NCBI GenBank assembly: GCA_022606135.1
Contig: JABYQN010000005.1
Coordinates: 2,914,001-2,978,000, forward strand
Length of the DNA stretch: 64,000 nt
Direction: 5' to 3'
Source of the DNA: Fomes fomentarius
Lineage: Eukaryota > Basidiomycota > Agaricomycetes > Polyporales > Polyporaceae
Part shown: positions 11,700 to 24,112 of the stretch, piece after piece
Numbering within the stretch: position 1 is the stretch's first letter
Layout: every line of letters starts with the position of its first letter
Made by a program: the position numbers and the translations under genes
The notes under the pieces: generated by a model
Databases searched by the model: none
What the model saw: only the letters and a program-made list of their open reading frames with translations
What the model was told of the DNA's origin: nothing

Positions 11700-14600
11700 A
11701 TGCCTTCTGCCTTCAAGCATTCGGATGTTTCCCCTGCTGAGCCACAGCGAGACGGTGCGCTCACTTCTGCAGATGCGCCCTTGGGAGACGTTGCTTTCCC
11801 GGAGCCTGCGACTACGAACGTTGAGGCTCTCGACATAGCCAAGAAGCTCGATAGCGCCTACAGCTCTATCAGTGGTGCTGAGCGAGATTTTCAGCGATAT
11901 GAGGGTAGTCGATCACTCAACATCGCAAATAGATCAGGTGGGTTAATCCTGCATCTTGACCGCATTGTGGCGTGAGTTAGAACTAAGCGAACAATCACAG
12001 TTGATATGGTGAACGCTATACAAACAAACATCGCAACTGCCAAGGGCTATTCGACGACGGTGAACACTCTCTACGAGAGTGAAGCCATGAAGGTCGTCCG
12101 CGATGGTGTCAAGTCCTTCACTGACAGTCTCCCTGGTCTCCTCAAAGCTTTGGACGAAGTAGCAAAGCTACATCCGTTCATCAGCAGTAAGTGTCGCCTC
12201 TGGCGTATGGCGTATGAGCATGCCCCTCAATGCCATGCCTACTATTATGCATAGTCGCTGTTAGTGCGTTCCGGGTTGCGGTCGAACTCGACTTGAAGCG
12301 TCGGGACAATGACAAGAAAATCGCAGTCCTCTTCGTGGAAATGAGGGACATGATGGAAGCATTGCTTCAGTATGTGTTCTCATACCTGATCGTCCCACAT
12401 GGGCACTCACGCATCAGTAGGCTCCGCGCCATCAAGGATGAGGAGACAACCGGCCCGGATGGCACGACTGTCAAAGCACGGATGCAGGAGCTCGTCAAGA
12501 AGACCGCAGATGACATCAAGAGCTGCGCGAACACATGCGACACATACTCAAAGAAGAAGCTCATCGTGAAGGTTATCAAGAGCTCCGTCTGGGACAGCAC
12601 CCTCAAGAGCTTCATCGACCTCTTCGCGCGCCGGCGGAAGGACTTTACCTTCGCGCTCTCGATTCACGTCGGCGTTGGGGTTGACGATGCAAATCGTCAG
12701 CTAAAGGTCATAGACCAGAAGATCGATATCGTCATCGAGTTCTTCACCAAGTTCGTCTCTCCTGAGCAGCAGGAGCTCGCCGCGCTCGTTGCAGAGAATG
12801 GCGGCCCCACAGCGGTAATGGGGAACATTGACTCGCTTCAGCAATTGCTCAAGTTTAAGCCGGGGTCGAAAACAAGTTTGGGGAAGCATACCGACAGGGA
12901 GGGAGGCACTGAGAAGGACGAGCTCGAGGTGGTGAGGCAGGAACTTTCCGACAGCCCGGAGGTTGCTGTACAGAAGAACTTGGAGATCTTCGAGCGCAAA
13001 TTCAAGGTACAGCAAAAGGAACTTGTAGATGAAATGGGTAAGGTCGTGCGTCGCGAAGGAGACCGCACGATCGCAGCTATTACCTCTGGCCCTCACGAAC
13101 GCATCCTCGATCCTGTGAGTACCACTAGCCTCGCTACTACATTCACTGGTGCTGACTTGATCACAGGATATCCACGATGTTTGGAAGGAGATGGTGAGTC
13201 TTGACAGCGATCGAGGGCGTGTTCTAACTCATCTGCTGGTGCAGCGTTGGTCTGGACACGTCAAGGCCCGCCACTTCGTTTTCGCTCTGCGCGACTACTA
13301 CTACCAAGAGATGGAGAAGAACAAACGGGCACGCCGCGATGGGGAAGAGGTTTCAACCCGTCTCAAGGTTGAAGATGAGTGGGCCGTCGATTATATCAAT
13401 ATCAATCGGATTCAAGCTATCGCTGAGGCGTTCGACGATGATGGGTCTGGCTTCATCACAATCTTCGAGGTCAACCAATTCACGTCTTCGCGACCCAAAG
13501 GCTGGAGGTACGTATTACTGTTTGTTGTGTCCGAACTTTGATAACTTATACTCCTGCCAGTCTTCCTCAGTGGCTCGCGTACTGGGCAATCGGTGTGGAT
13601 ATTCCCTGTTCGGCATGATATGAGTCGACACTGATGAGCTTTCTGTAGGGTGGAAAATGACCGCTGTACGATATGCAAGCGAAATTCGCCGTACCTGTGC
13701 CAAGATGTTCGCAATACGTCCTTTCATACACACGGAAAACCGCCAGGCAGTAGAGACGTACCTGGACACCACATGGAAGGAGATCACTGCCTTGGCCTAC
13801 TCGCTCGCCTCGAGTCCCCTGCAGTCCGATGACTTGAAGGAGCGATTCCAGAGCCACGTAGACGGGGAGGAGCAGCGGCTTCGAGAGGGGCTCGAGATCT
13901 TCAGATACAACATAGACGCAATTGACACACTTCAATTGATCACTGGACCGGGTCGAATCGAGAAGGTAAGTTGATAGTCAGTTGGTGGGTTAAGCGTTTC
14001 TGACAACGAGGTCTAGTACGTCTTCCCGCTTCTGTATCTCCTCCTCTTCCGCGATTTGGAAATCTTCCGCATCGCACGGACGAGAATTCTAGCTGAGGGC
14101 GAGTTATGGCACTCAGCAGATGCCATATGGTACTTGCTGGACGCCGTCCAGGAGCGGCATGACCATCTGGAAGGTAGGGAAAAGGTGTGGCGTGAGTCTA
14201 TTGCGATACACTGACTCTGAGATGGCGCCACTCCAGCTGTATTCAAGCAACAAAGGCTAGACCCTAAAGAGGAATTCAAGAGCTTCGCGAATGGACTGGT
14301 GAGTGCACAGTTTGTGTATTGGTGGGATCCCTTTTGTCTCATTGATGGTGCAGTTCGGCTATTGGCATGATCCGAGTCAGCTCTGGGATCTCTCCAACCT
14401 ACGGAAGGTGGATATCCTGCCAGACGTCGACTACAACGACATTGGCGAAGATCACAACATACCTGTCGACAAGCTCTTGAGCTACCCTTCTCCAGCAGAA
14501 GAACTTCTCTATGCTATCAGAGACGACATTTTGACTGAGATCGACAGTAAGGCAGATGAACCAGTCCGTTTGATGTGAGCGTCGTTGGCTAGCATACTAT

Positions 14601-15982
14601 ATCGGTAGCTGCTAACTCGTACATTGTATCTTCTCTCCCAGTCTCGGGCGTTGGTACGGCTTCATTGGAACGAACGCATGGCCACAGGGGGCATGCGAAC
14701 TTGGTGCTTCCATGCCTCTGCGGAGGGCAAAGGATACGAAGCAAGCGACATCTCTTGGCGCGGGGCAAGCTTCACAATCTCCGGCAGGCACACAACAAAC
14801 AGTGATGGCACAGTTGCGTATCTCTTCTCAGCGGTATTTACTGGACCATACGCGAGCACGCTCTACTTCCGGGCGACTCTTGACGAAGATGGCACTACTC
14901 TGTCTGGGACGTGGGGAACCAGCGAGGATAACCTGGTATACGAATTCTGGCTCAAGCGGACGCGTCCAGAGATTCTCGTCGCACGCCCTCCTCCCGCTGA
15001 CTTCAGAGAGAACAAAGTCGGCGCATTGTGGAAGTACGCTCTCACATACGCGCACAACGAGGCTCGGCGAAGACTCTGGTCCTGGTCGTACCTCAATCAG
15101 CGGCGGGATCTTAGGACGAAGTACCTAGAGCTCCTGGAGCTCGCGCTGGACGACGATGAATGGGACCGGTTGAATGACCTACATGCGGTCCTGACGCACG
15201 ATGACGTCCGGTACTTCTTTGCCTTGCAGAAACTCCGGCAGCGGCCCGCTGAGCTCGTGCATCAGTAAGTCCATTGTCGAACGACTCATCATGTTCTGAC
15301 CACCGATTTCATTACGGCCGAACAGTGGGTACAAGTGCGATCATTGTGGCGACCAAATTCGCACTTTGGGCCGCGTTGTATGTATGGAGTGCGGCACACG
15401 TTCTACCCTCGACTTCTGTGACAAACCTGAATGTGTGGGCGCCGTCGTCACCCGCAACGATATCACATCTCCCCATCTCCCGACCCATCCCATGTTCAAG
15501 ACCCGAACGAGATGTTACAACTCCCGTGACATCGGCAAGATTCTTCGCAACGCAGAGTCGAGACTCACAAAGGCGAACAAGCTACTCAATCGAGCATCAA
15601 CGGACTCCGAACAGGAGCTCAATTGCCTATCTTGTTCCGCCCCCGTCTCCCAGCCATGTTGGTACTGCATTGATTGCCCCAGTGGGTTTCTGCGGCTTGT
15701 CTATCCTTTCTCCAAGTTGCTGACCACCAAACAGAGGACGTGTTTGTCTGCCAGAAGTGCGACGAAGAGAAGGGCGGGGTCGATTCTGCGGAAGGAGGGC
15801 ACAAGGCGACGCATACCCTCGTACGCTGCTTGAAACCTGAGGCTGACAAAACCACCATGGAGAGACGGGTAGCAGCACTCGAGATCGAGATAGCAGGACT
15901 TCGAGATAAGGTCGACAAGCTGCTAGAGATACTCACGCCGATCGGGCGTTCCACTCAGGCTGGCGCGGAATCCTCATCATAA
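11700..15982 (+). pseudogene. EF-hand / ZZ-like zinc-finger protein with helical N-terminus; frame broken by 1 nt
   Basis: Fourteen exons: 11700-11937, 12001-12186, 12255-12369, 12421-13114, 13167-13193 (27-nt microexon), 13245-13507, 13561-13592, 13649-13965, 14017-14191, 14237-14298, 14354-14574, 14642-15264, 15326-15681, 15735-15982. They total 3557 nt, one short of a multiple of three (about 1185 aa if corrected). Order: about 250 residues of amphipathic helices including HPFISIAVSAFRVAVELDLKRR; a lysine-rich helical region; one canonical EF-hand (AEAFDDDGSGFITIFEVNQF, with acidic ligands and the terminal Glu); a helical middle; a beta-rich module; then paired Cys motifs CDHC, CMEC, CLSC, CQKC with His resembling a ZZ-type finger; final coiled coil. 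The frame shift is at the G5 run 14687-14691: upstream frame reads RWYGFIGTNAWPQG, downstream frame reads MRTWCFHASAEGKG. It may be a sequencing error or a real mutation. Function is unknown; the N-terminus could be a HeLo/MLKL-like helical bundle (inference). Confidence 0.78.
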
Positions 15983-16811
15983 CCATTGTGAAAAGCCATG
16001 CCTAGCATAGTATGTACGTTTGTCTCATACACAAGTCCTACAGAGGGACTTCCAGGTTATGGAGTGCATAGGATGTATTCCGGGCCACCACAAATTTCCT
16101 TGAGACGTTCAGGAGTCGCCTTGCCACCCTCGGCTTGGGCCTTCGTTGAACGAGACTTCCCGCCTGTGCCATGTGGCACGTGTCTCGGGCTCCTTAAACA
16201 AGTAATGCATCTTCATCGCCGAGACTCCTTGTGACCACAAATACCCTCACTGCAACGTGATGTTCCATATCAGAGTTGTTGAAGTAACAACGCAACTCGA
16301 CACGGTCGCGTGACTGTAGTCACACTGCTGCTGTCACGGATCTTGTCACTCACTGTGCATAACTCGAGCCTCCTTGAAGTCCTTCCCCTCAAACTGCTGG
16401 TCACTCCAAGTTCTTGTCGTCATGTTGGCTCTGATACTGTACAATGACCAACTTGTTTGACCTTACTCGCGTCAAATCAAACTCCCACGTTCCACTCGCT
16501 CCTAACTGGATCTGCACGCCACAAGCATATGGCAGAAATCCTGAGGCCCCTCAGGTCTAGCAATAAACCTTCCAGGCTTCTTGGTTATATGGTCTAGTAC
16601 TGTGATTGAGCTACTGCGGAACATGTCATAACGGCTCTGTGAGTGCCATGATTGTCAGCCTCTTTGAGGCTAGCCGGCGTCGTTGGTTGAACGTCCCAGC
16701 CTCTGGACATCTCGGCGGGTATATCATTCTTAATGACTGGACTTTCAAACAGCATCCATGTTCTATCCTTAACCAACATTGGGGCTACGCAGAACACAGA
16801 CGTGCGACACC
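15983..16811. other. Intergenic, no feature seen
   Basis: About 0.8 kb with no supportable gene on either strand. Confidence 0.45.
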
Positions 16812-18625
16812 ATGACCCCGATCTTCTACACGCTGCCCTATCTCTTGGCCTCTGACGAGGCCCTATACGTCCTCATTCTTACCTTCCTCACTCTTGCCAT
16901 CTACTCTCAGATCGCAACTCATGAGCATCGCCAGTATATTCTCACGCCTCCAACTCGTCTCTCGCTCTGGTCGTCTCGCAAGTGGATCGATCGCTCTCCG
17001 AAGGTCAAATTTGTGTTGCTGTTCTTTGAATCGCTAGCTAAATATGTGCACAGTCTCTTCGGCCTGCCCCTTGCTCTTGTCCCATACAAGTACACTCGGA
17101 AGCATTCCGTCAATTCACCCAAGACCGCACGAAGCTGGTGCTCCAAGTGAAAGAACTTACCCGGAACAACGCTACCCTCCGCCATCGTATCTGGTGCCTT
17201 GAGGACGACGGCAAGGCTCTCCGCGCAGATATCACCCAGCGCGCCCGAGAGTACGGCGAGCTTGTCAAGCACAACGAGTCCCTAGTCGCGGAAAAGAACG
17301 AGCTCGTCGCGGAAAAGAACACCATCGCCAGCGACCGCGACGAGTTGGCGGCGAAGATCGACATATTGCGCGCTGAGAAGGACGTCCTGCAATGTTCGAG
17401 GGACGCCCCGATGGAGGGTATGGGGCGGATGGAAGAGGAGATGGACGATCTGATGAAAGGGAAGGAGGCTCTCCTGGTGCGTGGTTCGCTTCAGCTCTCT
17501 AAAGGAATGTCTTGGTGAACGAGGGACGGGTAGAGCGAGAAGATGGCGCTGGAGGAAAGGCTTGTGCAAGAGACCGCGAAGGCTCGGCAAACCGTGTCCG
17601 AGCTACAGCGCTTCAAGGGCGAGTATCAGATGTTGGAGGCACAATTCAGGACGAAGCAAGACACATTGAATGACCTAATGAAAGAGATGTCAGCCCTCGA
17701 GGTATGTGTTGACGTGGATGCATGCGATATCTATGTCGGCTGATCGGTGGACAGGATGGCCTTCGCGACGCTAAGCGGACATTGGCGGATACCCAGAAGA
17801 ATGCAGAAGAAGTGCGATTGGCTCATCTAGAAGTCGTTGTTGAAAACGAGGTGCTGAAGGTACATTCGCCTCGTTTGCGTTCTCTACACCCCCTCAACCC
17901 TTTCACATACTCGTTTCCAGGGTCGGCTGGCAGAACTACAGAAACAGACCTGCCCACTACCCCAACTCCAGAACACGCTCGACGAGCTCCGCATTCTGAC
18001 GAACGCCCATGAGCAAGAGAAACAAGCGCACGAGCGACTCAATGTCGATCACCGAGTGCATTCCAGCTGCCTCGATCTATCTCGGGCAGCGCTTCGACTG
18101 GCTGACGAGGAGCGCACCCAAATGCGAGGAACGGCAGATAGTTACCGCGCGTATCAGAGAGTGTCGGACGACCTTGGAGATACGCTCGTCAAGACTCTTG
18201 AAGGCCGGGACACGGTGATCGCTCAGCTCAAATCTGCTCTGGGGGAACTTCAGCGCACGGCGCCCCTCGGTTCTAGGTCTCCTGAACCGCTCGTCAGTAC
18301 TGTCGATGTCAAAGGTGATACTCTTGTGGCAGCATCGACACTTCTGAAGAGGGCTATCTCCGGCGTGGTCCCTCGGAAGAGGTTGTATCGTGACACCAAG
18401 ATCTCTTCTAGGCACCTCGACCAGTCTCTCTCCAACAGGGTCTCCCAACCATGTGACTTGGCACCTTCTCGTGCTAGTTCTTCAGGGGCGGAGTCTCACG
18501 GTGTAAACGTCAACACGGAGTCTCCTTCACGTACTCCGTTTGCCCCGCTCAGATTGCCCCGCCGGACGCCTTCCGGTTTGGACACGAACAAGTCTTCATC
18601 CTATAGTCGACGCTCTTGGTTTTGA
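16812..18625 (+). CDS. N-terminally membrane-anchored coiled-coil protein
   Basis: The first exon from ATG 16812 encodes a hydrophobic anchor (ALYVLILTFLTLAIYSQ) within the first 40 residues. Downstream exons 17534-17701, 17755-17859 and 17921-18625, plus an exon ending at 17476, join in phase and encode long heptad-like coiled coil rich in Glu, Lys, Arg and Leu (for example LVAEKNELVAEKNTIASDRDE), followed by a Ser/Pro/Arg-rich basic tail ending SSYSRRSWF. The junction of exons 1 and 2 is not certain; the best in-phase choice I found is a 50-nt intron 17004-17053 (GTCAAA donor), giving 530 aa. I do not recognise the family. Similar architectures (one TM helix plus coiled coil) tether vesicles or organelles, but that is only analogy. 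Confidence 0.65.
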
Positions 18626-19503
18626 GGCTCATCGGCGTAGGATTGCCCTGGGTCGCCCTAGACCTGCGGCTCGTTGTGACGTTACACTCGTCTTGATTGT
18701 TTGTTTCGGGGCTGAGCACAAATCATAATAGGGATCGCAGTGACACTTAGCGAGGCCTGAAAGCTCAGGGATGGTACACTGTGATCGCGTTACGCACCAT
18801 GCGCTGGAGTAACCAGTCAAAGTACGCCATCAGGATTTCCCTGATAAGTTCAAACCGATGTTATCCCCTCTGTGTCTGGTACGATACGGGCCCGGCCTAA
18901 CGCACCCTTACCACGATACATGTACAATGGGGAAACAGTTGTTCCAGGCCGGAAGGTATGTCCCGAGTATGTCATGTCCTGAATACTAAATCTCTCTTCG
19001 CTCGTTACACGCCCTACTTAATGTCTACTCCCAGGTCGACTGGACAGTTTCATACAGTCGCGGATGTGGAGTGCTAGAGATCGCGCGTCACGTCGCTGAC
19101 AATCTCCTAGTAGACCATCGTCAGACCTGAACCTGGCTCGGTTGTGCAGATAGTAACGGGCGTTTGTAGTTTCATAAGCTGTTCGAGTAGCTTGAGGGCG
19201 ATATTATGATGGTGCTTCCATGGTGTACTATGTGACTTGTTCGTTGACCTCGAAGTGCCACATAGCCGGAGCACAGACGGCGTCTATCTCTCCCTCAGAT
19301 CTGAACCACCACTATCCGTTCTTTTTCAACCATCCAACTATGCTTGAGACAAATGCTAGTGTCGGCGCTCTATGGACACGTCTTATATCTGGACTATTCC
19401 CCCATTGTGATGTGGTCAAGGTATGTATGTCTTTGCACCTTGATATTCAGCGCGCTGAGACGTTGGTTTCCGGGATTACCAGACTAGCACTCCGACAGCA
19501 GTC
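18626..19503. other. Intergenic, no feature seen
   Basis: About 0.9 kb without supportable coding signal or recognisable mobile element. Confidence 0.4.
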
Positions 19504-20775
19504 ATGCACTACCTCACATTCCCTCCTGAGATTTAGATCCTCATCTTCGAAACCCTAGGAGACCCCTCGAGAGGCTATGCAGCACGACATGACATCCGTG
19601 CTTGCGTATCGCTCTGCAAATCCCTTCAGTATGCAGCAGAAGCCGTCCTATATTCTCACGCCATCGTCAGCACTAGTCTCCCACAGCTCTACTCCTTTCT
19701 GAAGAGTGTGTACAGCACTCCTCGCCGTGCTGTAGCCGTCAGGACGCTACGGTTTCTCCCACCCGGACAGACAGCTGGGCCGGATTCTCCATCCCATAGG
19801 AAGTCCATCCGTTCGCAAAAGAAGAGAAGAGAAGGCGATTGCCTTGTTGCATTGCGTACTGGCGATGATGGAGAATCTTGTTGAACTTGAACTACCATTG
19901 GGAGTTGCGGTTCACCCGAACATGTGCACCGTTCAGCTCCGGACACGATGCTTGATGGCGGCGACCGGTAGTGGCAAGCATGCGGAAGAGCTTGCGCCGA
20001 CTCATCAACGCCGCGCCTCGTAGGACGAGCGTACGTCCTTGCTCTACCACGCGCATTATATCGCGGACGTCTGGGGCGGCTATCTGGCTGGCCAAATCCG
20101 CTACTCCTCGCAGTGCAACATCACACATCTCACCGTCACATTCACCCCGAGTGAGGCCGATGTAGCCGCGCATTGTCTCATTGTGGTCCATGTGAACCTC
20201 GTCGCGCTGAGGCTCATAATCAGTGAGTGCCCCTCGTGGTACTCACCGCATGACGGGCCCCGCCAGGGACGATTCGGATGGGGTAGCTTTCCCTCTCTGA
20301 AGTACTTGGAAATCTGTGATCTACATGCTATGATGGATCATCATCCCATGGTATGTCAATCATCTTCGATCAGCCCAGTGTCCGAGTGTTGACGCAGATA
20401 TGTCCCTTCGTCTTGTAGCGGGACAGGGTGGGCTCCGCTACCGGATTCAGCTCGCGTTTGGAACACATGCGCTACCTCCATCGCGTGTGTCATGACAGCT
20501 CTGCATATCCGCAGATCAGAACCCTCGTGTGGCGACCGCCGGAAGTGCTGGACCGTGGCTCAGCGGAATGGGTGGATAGCGCACTGGTTTTCACTCCGCG
20601 CATGTTCGACCTCCATCCCACCCTGGAGCGATTCGAGCATCCGATCTTCGACGAAAAGTGCCACGAGGGCCTCCGCGCGAGGTATGTGGTGGTCACTCGC
20701 GGCCCACCAGGCGACGGCACCTCCGTTGTGGAAAGTCCATCGGAGTATGATTCGGAGCGATGGCTGCGCATGTGA
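19504..20775 (+). pseudogene. F-box-like pseudogene, copy 1
   Basis: The start region reads MHYLTFPPEI, then an in-frame TAG at 19534-19536, then ILIFETLGDPSRGYAARHD and SLCKSLQYAAEAVLYSHA. The stop replaces the Trp expected in the F-box core (PPE-[IL]-W-x-LIFE), a single G to A change from TGG. A frame change follows in the purine tract 19816-19836: before it the frame is VRTLRFLPPGQ, after it AIALLHCVLAMMENLVELELP. A later frame carries CNITHLTVTFTPSE and SFPSLKYLEICDL, and the last piece (20428-20775) carries RTLVWRPPEVLD and LHPTLERFEHPIFD, ending SEYDSERWLRM. An intron can explain the gap near 20350-20430 but not the nonsense codon. It is related to the intact gene at 9491 and to an inverted copy at 32668-33890. 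Confidence 0.72.
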
Positions 20776-21795
20776 ATAATCGCAGTATAGTCGTTGGGGC
20801 TCTGTTGCCAACGATCGTCATGTCGTCAACAGTCGTCACAGACTCATGACATGTGGCGGAGGCACCGAAATACTTCACTCTCCGGATTGATATGGTACCT
20901 TGTTATCGCTCGATGCTTACTAGTACTGGATACCATGTAAGGACAAACTTCCATCGGTGTAGTTGTAGATGCTGAAGTTGATTGCGCCGAACACGGATTT
21001 CCCGCTGTCAAACCTTCGACCACTCTTTTATGCTATCTTCAAGCTTCAAGTGTCAAGGAGACAATATAAGTTCCTTCCTGAACTCTTTGAACTAATCACC
21101 TTGTTTTCGAACAGACGACCTGCATGACGATTACTAGTATCTATCTAGTATGCCAGACATGAACGCACAGTCACCGTGAGTACTACACGATTGTCATGAT
21201 ACAAGCATTGTGTTGTTCCTGCAATTGTTGTGTGCGGCACGTGTATTCGAACGCTGTGGCACGAGGCGTGTTCACGACCTAAACTGTCATCTTTCCGACC
21301 TGATGTTAAAGACATATACACAGCAGGAGAGCCAAGAAGTCTATTTGTGGCAGACAATTGCGTGTTCTATGTGTATACGTAAGTGGCGGTATACATCTTC
21401 AGCATTCCTTGTCTCCATGTAGCGTCGCACTGAATTGCGTGTAGCTACCTCGAGATGCATCCCTCCGTTCACGTCGTTATGTGTCTATTGATCCCCGCCA
21501 CAATACGGTGGTTGCTGTATGATGATCGCTATTATCTTGAAGACTATAGCACGTGCGTGCCTTTCTGCTAGCCTGATAATACCTGGTGTGACTTTGTGGG
21601 TGACGTCTACATGATCGCAGACAATACACTGTCTCACCGTGAGGAGTCCAAATCAGGGAAACAAAAACACTTCCTCTTATGGCCTGGCAGAAGCGATATA
21701 TATATATATACTTGTCGCCCTGTCCCACTTTACAAACCATCCTTCACTGCCTCTTACTATCCACAGCATCACACCTGAACATTTCACCACTTCAA
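20776..21795. other. Intergenic with short AT microsatellite
   Basis: About 1 kb without a gene. A 15-nt (AT)n run lies at 21696-21710, about 85 bp before the candidate first ATG (21796) of the next gene. Confidence 0.45.
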
Positions 21796-21922
21796 ATGTC
21801 CTCACCAGAGTCGGCGTGTTCAACGCAGTCAGTCAAGACGACTGCATCGCCGGTCACGGTGCGATTTACCCTCTATAGAAGCTAATACCAAGTAGTAATC
21901 TGTTGACGATCATACCTACCAG

Positions 21923-23588
21923 AAACCCCCCAAAATGCATTGTACCTCCCGTTTGAGCTGTGGGTGATGATATTCAAGTTCATCGACCCGGACAGGGAAC
22001 TTCATGGCATGGTGCCTGATACTCGAATAAGTCTACGCCGTACCGCCTATCGCTTCCGGCCCCTCATAGCACTGAATGGTGACCTTGATTGGTTGGTTAC
22101 GGGATATCTCAGCCCCATCATACGTGTCCTTGAGACGCACGGCGACATGCGCATTCTGCACACGTGCGACGACATCAAGGTTCTTGCTGAGGAGACTCCA
22201 GGGGCAGGACCGCTGAGCATCGATCCAGACCTCACTTCCCGCATACTGCAAATGCATCCGGAAGAGGTGGAGAAGATAAACGCTTTGTCGATAACATGGA
22301 CCGGCTGGAGAGGGCTCAGGCTGTCAAACGCATCGGACGACACTAGTACTGGCAACGCCCAGGAACTGACTCGCAAGATGATGGGAAGATTGACCAAGCT
22401 GACCCGGCTGTCGCTTTGGCAACAGATCAAGGATCCGAATGCCGAGGAGGATCCGGAGGAAGATGCAATGATGACGAGGACACTGGCTTTGCCGTTTCTG
22501 TCTCGGGAGTATGAGTGCCAGTTGCACACTCTCGTCACTCCCTGGAATTATTTTGACAAGGCGCACGAGGAACCTGCTATTACTAAAGCGCCGTCGCTGG
22601 AGAGCCCGAGCAGCAGCACGGAAGAGAAAAATGTGGTGGTCCCTCTCCCGTGCCTGCGTGATACCCTGCGCGTACTACGGCTAGATTTGAGGCCGCCCCA
22701 CGTGGGCGTGCAGAAACCCTCACCGGAACGGCTTGCTTCTTACTGCACAACCTACCACATCACGCACCTCTATCTAAACCATGCTACCTACAGCATGGCT
22801 CAAGAGGCTCTACGCTCATGCGGCGAGCGACTTGTCTCCGTTGCTATGAAGTTCCCAATTCCACGGAACGATGGGCCGGGAGACAGATGGGCTTTGTGCC
22901 CCTATCCCACATATTTCCTTGCACGGTCGGATCGTCTTCCGGCTCTCAGATATTTTGAGGTGGCGGAAGACCAGGATGTTGAATATGCGGACCCTCCGGT
23001 GAGTCTCCGAGTCAACATTTGTGATGCTCCAACTCTCCTATCATGAGATAGGGATAGGCTGATTTTCAATCCTCGTAGCGGATGGACGTCGACGTCACCA
23101 GCAGTGGCCTGGATCCTTCTGCAACTGCCATCCAGTGCCCCAGCCTCAGCATGATTCTCTGGATCGTTCGCTCGACCAGTTCGGTGCGCAGGAGAATCAT
23201 CGACGAGAATGCGGAGAAGATCAGAAAGTACACAGAAGAGCTGTTTGACTTTCATCCCACCCTGCAGGGAGTGCTTTGTCCCAGGCTAGAAGCTGGCCCA
23301 GAAGAGTCTGGACTTTTGTTGGACTACTATGTTCGAAGGCCGCTGAATCACCACACCGGGGACGAGGGGAAGGTGGACGAAGGGCAGTGCTCGCTTTATA
23401 GAGCAAAGAAGGATGTATCCGCCAAAGATATCAACGAGTGGTGGAGGGTATCATCTAACTGGGAGCCGAAACCAGATATGTTCCGGCATAGGCCTGATAT
23501 GCACGGCGACCTTCAACCTGAAGACGAGGAATGGGCCCAGGATTTAGAGGCTCTAGAGTCGGTGAATGGTGATGACCCGGTGGAGTAA
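21923..23588 (+). CDS. F-box-like lineage-specific protein
   Basis: Two clear exons, 21923-22998 and 23079-23588, join in phase across an 80-nt intron. The first starts with TPQNALYLPFELWVMIFKFIDPDRE, an F-box-like core right at the exon start, then acidic and LRR-like stretches (LTKLTRLSLWQQ, TYHITHLYLNHATY, LPALRYFEVAED). The second carries LFDFHPTLQGVLCP, matching the C-terminal motif of the F-box family at 9491 and the pseudogenes. The 5' exon is unresolved: an ATG at 21796 opens MSSPESACSTQSVKTTASP, but no donor with the needed phase 1 is convincing before its stop, so either a distant first exon or a small sequence error near the C6/A4 runs at 21926-21935 is possible. The C-terminus is very acidic (EDEEWAQDLEALESVNGDD). 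Ubiquitin-ligase adaptor role is inferred only. Confidence 0.68.
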
Positions 23589-24112
23589 CGGCCCAGAGCA
23601 AAAGTCTGGAGAAGAAGGAAGGATTTGTGGGATATTGGCGATTTGGAGGAGATGTGTGAGCACACGGCGGACGTATCATGTAAGAAGAGTCGACGGGGGC
23701 TCAGGCGTTTGTAACCACTCAAGCCTTGAATTGAACTCTTGGTTTACATAGTACGACTGAGCACAAGAGCTTTGGCAAGGTGAGGAGCACTGCTACTAGG
23801 GAAACGCTGAACCAGTAGATACGAAATTTGAGAAGAAAGAGCTCTCTGCGCGGGTACCACCCAATGTCGGCTCTCAAAGCGACTCCTCTACTACGCTACG
23901 CTCTTTCGTGAACTTCATCGGGCTCAACCCATCGTGCACGCCTTGCGGCAATGCTGACAGATATATTCAAGCTGAAACGTGCTCATTTGATGTCAGTGCT
24001 TCAATTGAAGCGCTAGGGATGATGTCAGAGTGTCTCACTCCACTGCTGGGTGCACTTCCAAGCATATACCCCTCTCGTGAAGCAGCATCTCTCATTCACC
24101 ACCACGACTGCC
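23589..24112. other. Intergenic, no feature seen
   Basis: About 0.5 kb upstream of the CipC-like gene A; no TATA box or other recognisable element. Confidence 0.4.
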
